Shown here piece after piece: positions 1 to 4,421 of a stretch of DNA of 5,006 nucleotides. The position numbers and the translations under genes are program-made. Source of the stretch: an uncultured Eubacteriales bacterium (GTDB taxonomy: Bacteria; Bacillota; Clostridia; Oscillospirales; Ruminococcaceae); NCBI GenBank assembly GCA_902493155.1, contig CABUOE010000171.1, forward strand, positions 1 through 5,006, written 5' to 3'. The notes beneath the pieces are model-generated. The model was not told the DNA's origin. It was given only the letters and a program-made list of their open reading frames with translations, and ran no database searches. The first letter of the stretch is position 1. Every line of letters starts with the position of its first letter.

Positions 1-91
1 TATTATACCACATCCGCAAATTCCTTTAGGAATTTGTAGGCGGGTTCACCCGCCGTAGTTCTGCGCCAGCAGAACCGGATGATGATAAAAG
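1..91 (-). other. Array module 4 (closing stem plus hairpins 1-3)
   Basis: The closing stem CATCCG (11-16) with CGGATG (76-81) is perfect and abuts the hairpins on both sides. It encloses CAAATTCC/GGAATTTG, GGCGGG/CCCGCC and GTTCTGC/GCAGAAC, with minus-strand loops TAAA, TGAA and TGGC. With base 82 bulged, 83-90 pairs with 3-10 except for one mismatch (88-5), including a G-U at 85-8. The module ends at the window edge, so another module could follow on the left. Confidence 0.7.
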
Positions 92-186
92 AAACACAAC
101 GCCAAAACCTTGTGTTTTGGCAAGCCGCATTCTATGCGGGCAAAGGTTTTTACCCAAAACCTTTGTTGGTTGCGTTTATTATACCA
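83..186 (-). other. Array module 3 (closing stem plus hairpins 4-6)
   Basis: The closing stem is 93-100 (AACACAAC) with 169-176 (GTTGCGTT). It has 8 pairs in minus-strand RNA, one of them a G-U at 96-173 that would be A-C on the plus strand. It encloses GCCAAAAC/GTTTTGGC, CCGCAT/ATGCGG and the longest hairpin, CAAAGGTTTT/AAAACCTTTG. The flanking linkers at 83-90 and 177-186 can extend the stem with mismatches, in competition with modules 4 and 2. Confidence 0.7.
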
Positions 187-264
187 TAAATTCAGTGGAC
201 GCAGTCCACGACAGCGGCGTCTACCGCACAAAAGGCTTTGCCTTTGGGAATTTATGATACAATG
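177..264 (-). other. Array module 2 (16-bp closing stem plus hairpins 7-9)
   Basis: This is the clearest module. Bases 178-193 pair with 248-263 without a break over 16 positions in minus-strand RNA, including G-U pairs at 184-257 and 181-260. On the plus strand these would be A-C mismatches. The stem encloses hairpins GTGGAC/GTCCAC (loop TGC on minus), the weak GCGG/CCGC, and AAAGGC/GCCTTT (loop AAA). The inner 9 bp (CATAAATTC/GAATTTATG) are specific to this module; the outer part is the shared linker pair. Confidence 0.78.
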
Positions 265-353
265 TTCTCACATTTCCCGCGCCAGCGGGATAAAAGCGCC
301 CTTCAGGCGCTTTGCAAACAGCCTTGCTGTTTGCTTGTGAGGCTATTATACCA
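255..353 (-). other. Array module 1 (closing stem plus hairpins 10-12)
   Basis: The closing stem is CTCACA at 267-272 with TGTGAG at 336-341, perfect over 6 bp. It encloses hairpins with stems TCCCGC/GCGGGA, AAAGCGCC/GGCGCTTT and GCAAACAG/CTGTTTGC; the last two abut with no spacer. Outside it, 255-263 can pair with 345-353 over 9 bp in minus-strand RNA if two G-U pairs (257-351, 260-348) are allowed. A 3x3 internal loop separates the two stems. The outer stem uses the same linker (255-263) as module 2, so both cannot form their full length together. Confidence 0.72.
344..353 (-). promoter_or_regulatory. Extended -10-like box at the head of the hairpin array
   Basis: On the minus strand 353-345 reads TGGTATAAT, a perfect match to the extended -10 consensus TGnTATAAT. 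The same nine bases recur at 186-178 and 10-2 at the other module junctions. No good -35 hexamer lies 16-18 bases upstream of this copy, though extended -10 promoters can work without one. If active, transcription would begin near 338 and run leftward through the array. The motif also forms one side of the linker stems, so it may be kept for structure and not as a promoter. Confidence 0.4.
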
Positions 354-531
354 CAACCGTTTCCATAATAAAATCACTGTCTCGTCACATTTTGGCCTGC
401 CAGTATCCTTTATTGCCATCGTTTACAAATATACCCGACGCACTTCCACTGCCCGCTCCAGAGGTGCCCGTAAATACACGCAAGGACGTAGTCAACAACT
501 ACACCCTTTCTACAATCGCCATTTGAGAAAT
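354..531. other. No convincing gene between hairpin array and tRNA terminator
   Basis: I see no supported gene here. On the minus strand there is a 36-37 codon reading frame (498 to 385) with TTG starts, a GAAAGGG stretch 5-8 bases before them, and a Gly/Ser-rich product ending in DGNKGYWQAKM. The frame is short, has no homology I can name, and overlaps a second open stretch in another frame, so it could be chance or the tail of a decayed gene. The plus-strand frame across this block (238-570) runs through the array and the terminator and is not credible. Confidence 0.4.
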
Positions 532-580
532 AAAAAGGCGAGTGTTCTTACAGCCCTTCAAATGCTATAAGAACACTCGC
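531..580 (-). terminator. Intrinsic terminator of tRNA-Leu
   Basis: A perfect 13-bp stem (538-550 with 568-580, GCGAGTGTTCTTA and its complement) with a 17-base loop is followed on the minus strand by C and five T (plus 532-536 are A). It starts two bases after the encoded CCA of the tRNA, so it clearly serves that gene. Confidence 0.93.
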
Positions 581-582
581 AG

Positions 583-666
583 TGGTGCGGGTGACAGGAC
601 TTGAACCTGCACGTCATGGACACTAGATCCTAAGTCTAGCGCGTCTGCCAATTCCGCCACACCCGC
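583..666 (-). tRNA. tRNA-Leu, anticodon UAG
   Basis: This tRNA carries leucine and reads CUN codons, chiefly CUA. The acceptor strands GCGGGTG (666-660) and CACCCGC (593-587) pair fully, followed by discriminator A (586) and an encoded CCA (585-583). The D stem is GCG/CGC with GG in the loop. The anticodon stem CTAGA/TCTAG (639-635, 627-623) closes the loop CTTAGGA, giving anticodon TAG at 632-630 with G37. The long variable arm (a GTC/GAC stem) is typical of the class II tRNAs Leu, Ser and Tyr. The T stem is GCAGG/CCTGT with loop TTCAAGT. It has its own promoter at 697-725 and its own terminator, so it is a single-gene unit. Length is 84 bases including CCA. Confidence 0.97.
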
Positions 667-696
667 ATAGAATCTATAAAATTCAAACTGTGGTTG

Positions 697-725
697 ATTA
701 TAGCATAGCTGAGCGATTTTGTCAA
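697..725 (-). promoter_or_regulatory. Consensus sigma-A promoter of tRNA-Leu
   Basis: On the minus strand TTGACA (725-720) and TATAAT (702-697) are both exact consensus hexamers, 17 bases apart. A TG one base before the -10 also makes it an extended -10. The start point should be near 690, leaving a leader of about 24 bases for RNase P to remove. It is the strongest promoter in the window, as expected for a tRNA gene. Confidence 0.95.
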
Positions 726-728
726 GAA

Positions 729-761
729 AAGGCTTCTTTTTTGGGTGAAAAAATTAGCCTT
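729..761. repeat. AT-rich inverted repeat between terminator and tRNA promoter
   Basis: AAGGCT (729-734) pairs with AGCCTT (756-761), and T6 (737-742) pairs with A6 (748-753), with a 2x2 internal loop between them and a 5-base loop. On the minus strand the hairpin is followed by TTTTC, so it could be a weak second terminator behind the one at 771-809, shielding the tRNA promoter from read-through. It ends four bases before the -35 box. Confidence 0.6.
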
Positions 762-770
762 ATAAAAGTG

Positions 771-809
771 AAAAGACGCGTGCCCCTGATCCAAAAGGGG
801 CACGCATCT
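771..809 (-). terminator. Intrinsic terminator of the PHP-helicase gene
   Basis: A GC-rich 10-bp stem (778-787 with 796-805; GCGTGCCCCT/AGGGGCACGC) with an 8-base loop sits 11 bases after the stop codon of the large gene. On the minus strand the tail is GTCTTTTC. The plus-strand side also has a T run (809-813), so it could work in both directions, but no plus-strand gene is seen. Confidence 0.9.
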
Positions 810-816
810 TTTTGTA

Positions 817-3800
817 TCAGAACAGACTCAGCTGCTTTCCTTCAAACTGAAATTTTCGTTCGGTTACCGGTGCCTTTTGCAACGAAGCTTCTGGTAAATC
901 CTGCAAAAATACCGAAGGTTCCGAAGAAGAAGTGAGCAGATATAACTTCTCTTTGGCTCGGGTCATCCCCACATAAAATAGCCGGCGTTCCTCCGAAAAA
1001 TCAGTCGGATGGGAGACGGACTCCAACGGGATGGAGCCCTTTTTGACTCCACAGAGGAACACCACCGGAAATTCCAGCCCCTTGGAGCCATGAAGCGTCA
1101 TCAGCCGGACAAAATCGGTCGTATAACTGGGCTGTGCGCTTCGAGAAAGGTCGCCCTCTTCTCCCAGCAGGAGATTAGAAAGAAATGTCGCCATATTGCG
1201 ATGGAACACCGACATGTTCATAAATCGCTCCAGCGGTTCGTAACCGTCCCACTCCATTGCGGCCACCCAGTCTTCCAGCAGAGACCGGGGCTTGTCCTTC
1301 TGTACCCTTGGGAGGTATTTGCGAATCAGTTCTATCCATTTCCGGCAATGGCCTACCTCGCTGTATTCTTCAAAAATCGCTTCCGCTCTGTCTGAAGAAA
1401 GGTCTGCAATTTTCTGCGCCAAAAACAGCTGCTCCAAACGGACAATCAGATCCTCCGGAAATTGGAACGTCATTGTTAGCGCGGCGCGAAGCGCCGAAAT
1501 ATCCCGCGGTTCCAGCAGAAAACGGAAAAAGGCCTCTGTCCCCCGCACCTTGAGGTCAGCGAGAAAATCGTCCCGGCCTACTACCACATAAGGGATGCTC
1601 TCCTTCCTGAGGCACTTTTCGATGATTTCCGCCTGCCGGTGGGTACGGTAGAGAACCGCTATGTCAGAAAAGCTGCGGGGCTGTTCCGCGCCGCGTCCGG
1701 TAGAAAAGGCCTGAGAATCCAGCATATCGACGCCGCCCACCAACCGGTTGATCTCTTTTGCGACAAATATTCCTTCGGACAAGGGCGTTTCCGCCGTCAT
1801 CAGCTGTACCGGTTCCCCGCCTTCTAGGTTGGGGTGGAGAACCCTCTCTTCCCCTTCGTTTTTGGAAATGGCGGACAGGGCGCAGTTTAGAATTTCCGGT
1901 GTGGAACGATAATTTTCGGTGAGGCGAATCCTACGCGTTGCAGGCAGGTCTTTTAACAGCCGCTCAAAGCATTTGGCGTCCGACCCGCGGAAGCCGTAAA
2001 TCGACTGATCCGGATCGCCGATGACAAACAGTCCCTTCCCCTGCTTGCTCCAGGCTTGTACCAGCCGATACTGGATATCGCTGACGTCCTGAAACTCATC
2101 CACCAGCAGATAGGCAAAAGCCTTTTCCCGCCTTTTGCCGGCACTCCCTGTTTCCCACTCATCCAGTATCTGCAGAAGTAGATCATCGAAATCCAAAACG
2201 CCCATCTTTTTTAGACGGGTTTCATACACTTCTGCCGCTTCCTCTGAAAGAGAATCGCTCTGCCCGCCGCATTTGAGTTTTGACACTTCGCTTAAAAACT
2301 GCTTGGGAGAGATTTTCAAATCCAGGGAACGAATCACCTGAGCGGCAGTGTCCAGCGCCTCATATTCGCCAATGAGCGTTATATTCTTGTCCTTTTTCTC
2401 CAGCAGGTGCAGACAGATGGAATGGAAGGTTCCGATGGTCATGGCGTTGACGATGCGCTTATTCTGAAAATATGCCATCAGCCTCTCCCGCATTTCCCCC
2501 GCCGCTTTGTTTGTAAAGGTAACCGCCGTAATGGACGAGGGTTCCACCCCCTTTTCCTCAATCAGGCAGGCAATACGGGCGATGAGGGTCTTGGTCTTTC
2601 CGGTACCCGGCCCTGCTACAACCGCTACGGACGGCTCATCAGTGGCTGCGGCCTCTCGCTGATGCTCATTGAGTCCCGAAAGGGCGCTTTTCTTTTCCGT
2701 CGCTTCAGAAAATGAAGGATTTGCCGGCAAACCCTCAGCGGCGGGGTTCTTTTTAAGGGCTTTAGCCTTTGAAGCGGCAGCTTTCTTTTTCACTGGCGCG
2801 CCAAACAGTCTGATCTGACCGCTGAGAGCGTCGATTTCCGCTTTGTCCAGCAAGCCGATTTTTCCATATTCACCGTCATAGCCGGGAGTCCGTTCCACCC
2901 TCCCTTCCCGCAGGCGCTTGATGCCCTCCTCGATGCAGGGGCCTGCAGCGTGGCGAATATCCTCAAACGGCGCCTCCCGCAGGATATAGAATTCAGAGCC
3001 CAACTGCTCCAGCATGGCCTCGTATTGGGCATTTACCTTTTTCCCCGCCGCCGACATTCCGGTAGACGCACCGATGACCTCCGGCAGGGGCACCAGGCTT
3101 TCAAAGGGCCGGCCGTCAGGCAGAACAAAGCCCTCTTCCCGATCAGCCAGCTGTTCAACTCTATGCTCCACCCCGATGGTGAGTTTCTTTCCGCAAACAG
3201 GGCATTTCCCGCCATACGCTTCGGTCTCTGTCGGCTTGAGGCAAAGGCCGCAGTTGCGATGTCCGTCGTAGTGGTATTTTCCTTCTTCCGGAAAGAATTC
3301 AATGGTTCCCACAAGACCTTTGGGATTTTTCCCCTGCAAGGCCTCCGCCATCCCCTGATAACTCCGTTCAATATCCATCAGATTGGCCTCCCGCCCCAAC
3401 TTTTGGGGAGAGTGGGCGTCGGAATTGGAAACCAGCGCAAACCGGTCCAGTGCCGAAATCCGCCAGTTCATGGGTGGATCGGAAGAAAGTCCGGTTTCCA
3501 GCGCGTGGATATGGGGCGTTAAATCTTCAAAACACTCCTCGATAGTATCAAAACCGGAAAAAGCGCCAAAGAGCGAAAAATGAGGCGTCCAGATATGGGC
3601 GGGGATAAATACCGCATCGGGACAAGTTTCCAATGTGATCTCCAAAAGATCGCGGCTGTCCAGTCCCAAAATCGGACGACCGTCGGAGTGGATGTTGCCG
3701 ATAGCCTCCAGTTTGTGGGAAAGCAATTCCGCCGCTTCCAGACTGGGCAGCAGGATCACATTATGGACTTTCCGAACCTTACCGTTTTTCTTGTAAATGG

Positions 3801-4077
3801 AACTGATTTCTCCTGAAAGGACGAAACGCGGCGCATCGCCGTCAAAATTTCTCGCCCCTTCCGCAAGAAATTCATCTTTCAGCCGGTAGAGGCCGTCCTC
3901 TGCCGGAATCAGCTTGTCCTTTAACTCCTGACGCCAGGCCGGATGGGTAAAGTCCCCCGTCCCCAAAAGGCCAATTCCCTTTTTCCGCGCCCACAAGTCG
4001 AGGAACTCCGGAACGCCATCTTTACTGGTCGCCCGGGAGTATTTGGAATGGATATGCAAATCTGCAATGATTTTCAT
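817..4077 (-). CDS. PHP-domain nuclease (endonuclease Q-type) fused to UvrD/PcrA helicase
   Basis: Probable DNA repair protein of 1086 residues. Residues 1-425 resemble endonuclease Q, the PHP-fold family that nicks DNA 5' of deaminated bases: DLHIH (6-10), TGDFTH (40-45), GEIS (89-92), PAH (159-161) and SNSDAHS (217-223) give the metal ligands, and C276/C279 with C292/C295 form a zinc ribbon. A Lys/Ala/Pro-rich linker (426-466) follows. Residues 467-1086 are a complete superfamily 1A helicase: LNEHQREAA (469-477), Walker A GPGTGKT (489-495), TFTNKAAGEM (520-529), DEFQD (660-664), GDPDQSIYGFRG (687-698), ENYRS (721-725), TLHGSKGLEF (994-1003) and VGMTRAK (1036-1042). The protein ends in QLSLF, an exact clamp-binding consensus, and QIRLF (421-425) closes the nuclease half. 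ATG at 4077 is supported by GGAAAGG ten bases upstream and by the PHP motif starting at residue 6. All motifs are intact. Substrate is inferred from family. Confidence 0.93.
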   Translation of the reverse strand: MKIIADLHIHSKYSRATSKDGVPEFLDLWARKKGIGLLGTGDFTHPAWRQELKDKLIPAEDGLYRLKDEFLAEGARNFDGDAPRFVLSGEISSIYKKNGKVRKVHNVILLPSLEAAELLSHKLEAIGNIHSDGRPILGLDSRDLLEITLETCPDAVFIPAHIWTPHFSLFGAFSGFDTIEECFEDLTPHIHALETGLSSDPPMNWRISALDRFALVSNSDAHSPQKLGREANLMDIERSYQGMAEALQGKNPKGLVGTIEFFPEEGKYHYDGHRNCGLCLKPTETEAYGGKCPVCGKKLTIGVEHRVEQLADREEGFVLPDGRPFESLVPLPEVIGASTGMSAAGKKVNAQYEAMLEQLGSEFYILREAPFEDIRHAAGPCIEEGIKRLREGRVERTPGYDGEYGKIGLLDKAEIDALSGQIRLFGAPVKKKAAASKAKALKKNPAAEGLPANPSFSEATEKKSALSGLNEHQREAAATDEPSVAVVAGPGTGKTKTLIARIACLIEEKGVEPSSITAVTFTNKAAGEMRERLMAYFQNKRIVNAMTIGTFHSICLHLLEKKDKNITLIGEYEALDTAAQVIRSLDLKISPKQFLSEVSKLKCGGQSDSLSEEAAEVYETRLKKMGVLDFDDLLLQILDEWETGSAGKRREKAFAYLLVDEFQDVSDIQYRLVQAWSKQGKGLFVIGDPDQSIYGFRGSDAKCFERLLKDLPATRRIRLTENYRSTPEILNCALSAISKNEGEERVLHPNLEGGEPVQLMTAETPLSEGIFVAKEINRLVGGVDMLDSQAFSTGRGAEQPRSFSDIAVLYRTHRQAEIIEKCLRKESIPYVVVGRDDFLADLKVRGTEAFFRFLLEPRDISALRAALTMTFQFPEDLIVRLEQLFLAQKIADLSSDRAEAIFEEYSEVGHCRKWIELIRKYLPRVQKDKPRSLLEDWVAAMEWDGYEPLERFMNMSVFHRNMATFLSNLLLGEEGDLSRSAQPSYTTDFVRLMTLHGSKGLEFPVVFLCGVKKGSIPLESVSHPTDFSEERRLFYVGMTRAKEKLYLLTSSSEPSVFLQDLPEASLQKAPVTERKFQFEGKQLSLF

Positions 4078-4087
4078 GACTTCTTAA

Positions 4088-4113
4088 CCTTTCCATCCTG
4101 CGCTTACGCGCAG
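4088..4113 (-). promoter_or_regulatory. Ribosome binding site with adjacent leader hairpin
   Basis: GGAAAGG (4094-4088, minus) lies 10 bases before the ATG at 4077, slightly long but acceptable. Four bases upstream is a perfect 6-bp hairpin, CTGCGC/GCGCAG (4113-4108, 4103-4098), with a GTAA loop in the minus RNA, which is a stable GNRA-type tetraloop. It may simply keep the ribosome site open. I see no anti-Shine-Dalgarno pairing. Confidence 0.6.
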
Positions 4114-4188
4114 ATTTTCTGATTTATAGTAAAGCCCTGACGGCTATCATCAAAATAACAAAGGGAACTGGAATTTTTCGATAACTAT

Positions 4189-4217
4189 ATTATAACGAAC
4201 TTTCCGGTACTCTGCAA
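4189..4217 (-). promoter_or_regulatory. Candidate promoter of the PHP-helicase gene
   Basis: On the minus strand TTGCAG (4217-4212), 17 bases, then an exact TATAAT (4194-4189). The -35 box matches TTGACA only in the TTG, so strength rests on the -10. It lies downstream of the terminator at 4261-4297, so the helicase gene can be transcribed alone with a leader of about 105 bases. TATAAA (4128-4123) nearer the gene is a weaker alternative with poor -35 spacing. Confidence 0.5.
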
Positions 4218-4260
4218 CCATCCTTTCAGCAGCCTGTTCTCCATGACAGCGGGAGATATT

Positions 4261-4297
4261 GAAAGAAAAAGCTGCCTGTACAATCCGCACAGACAGC
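4261..4297 (-). terminator. Intrinsic terminator in the methyltransferase-helicase gap
   Basis: GCTGTCTGT (4297-4289) pairs with ACAGGCAGC (4279-4271) over 9 bp with one G-U, and the minus-strand tail is TTTTTCTTTC. It lies 124 bases after the methyltransferase stop codon and probably ends that transcript. It also lies only about 20 bases downstream of the start expected from the -10 box at 4323-4331, so it could instead act on a very short RNA or as an attenuator. Confidence 0.85.
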
Positions 4298-4322
4298 CCC
4301 TAAAGATTTTATCACAATTGGT

Positions 4323-4331
4323 ATTATAACA
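4323..4331 (-). promoter_or_regulatory. Extended -10 box ahead of the intergenic terminator
   Basis: The minus strand reads TGTTATAAT (4331-4323), a perfect extended -10. No TTGACA-like hexamer lies at 16-18 bases; the closest is TCGACA (4355-4350) at 21 bases, which overlaps the Spo0A-box-like site. The box sits inside a 15-base near-palindrome (4318-4332), which could be an operator or chance. A transcript from here would meet the terminator within about 55 bases. Confidence 0.4.
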
Positions 4332-4340
4332 AATTTTCTT

Positions 4341-4364
4341 GGCTTATTTTGTCGAAAATAAGCC
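4341..4364. repeat. Perfect 10-bp inverted repeat
   Basis: GGCTTATTTT (4341-4350) and AAAATAAGCC (4355-4364) enclose GTCG. The minus-strand side is followed by AAGAAAATTTG, so it is not a good minus-strand terminator; the plus side has only TAATTTTAT. The Spo0A-like heptamer covers the loop and its edges, so it may be a protein-binding site more than an RNA hairpin. Confidence 0.65.
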
Positions 4365-4377
4365 TAATTTTATCGAA
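4350..4377. promoter_or_regulatory. Two Spo0A-box-like sites in tandem
   Basis: TGTCGAA at 4350-4356 is an exact match to the 0A-box core, in the context TTTTGTCGAAAAT. TATCGAA at 4371-4377 (TTTTATCGAAAT) is one base off, in the same orientation and exactly 21 bp away, about two helical turns. A further TATCGAA is on the minus strand at 4183-4177. Short sites like these arise by chance in AT-rich DNA, so the spacing and the extended flanks carry the case. Control of the helicase gene or of the -10 box at 4323 by Spo0A is an inference. Confidence 0.4.
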
Positions 4378-4421
4378 ATAAAAATGATTATTTTCCCGCC
4401 TTGTTCATGGGAAGCAATTTT

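Larger units (their letters stand above)
1..353 (-). repeat. Array of twelve hairpins arranged as four three-hairpin modules
   Basis: Twelve short perfect or near-perfect inverted repeats follow one another with 0-4 base spacers inside each group: stems at 17-24/29-36, 39-44/49-54, 58-64/69-75, 101-108/114-121, 125-130/134-139, 141-150/156-165, 195-200/204-209, 214-217/224-227, 231-236/240-245, 275-280/285-290, 293-300/306-313 and 314-321/327-334. Loops are 3-6 bases, and the TGGC loop (minus strand) occurs twice. Every three hairpins are bracketed by a further closing stem, so the block reads as four consecutive four-way junctions. TATTATACCA (plus strand) occurs at 1-10, 177-186 and 344-353, with TGATAnAA at 83-90 and 255-262. 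Stem sequences differ between modules while the layout is kept. Pairs that are A-C on the plus strand become G-U on the minus strand, so I infer a minus-strand RNA. No coding signal is seen. It may continue past the left edge. I do not recognise it as a named RNA or mobile-element family. Confidence 0.85.

Noticed and set aside
177..264. tRNA-like cloverleaf
   Set aside because: The stem plus three hairpins looks like a cloverleaf, but the arm lengths, anticodon loop, TTCAA loop and CCA end of a tRNA are missing.
1..353. CRISPR array
   Set aside because: There is no identical 23-40 base repeat with unique spacers; the recurring element is a 10-base linker and the rest is variable hairpins.
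238..570. 110-codon open frame on the plus strand
   Set aside because: It runs through hairpins of the array and the tRNA terminator, has no Shine-Dalgarno, and its product shows no domain or sensible composition.
667..677. Odd palindrome ATAGAATCTAT just before the tRNA
   Set aside because: It is short and AT-rich, lies in the tRNA leader that RNase P removes, and is easily explained by chance.
690..935. 81-codon open frame on the plus strand
   Set aside because: It starts at the tRNA promoter, crosses the bidirectional-looking terminator and ends inside the antisense of the helicase gene.
2950..3522. 190-codon plus-strand frame, and other frames inside 817-4077
   Set aside because: All are shadows of the large minus-strand gene, whose conserved motifs are continuous throughout.
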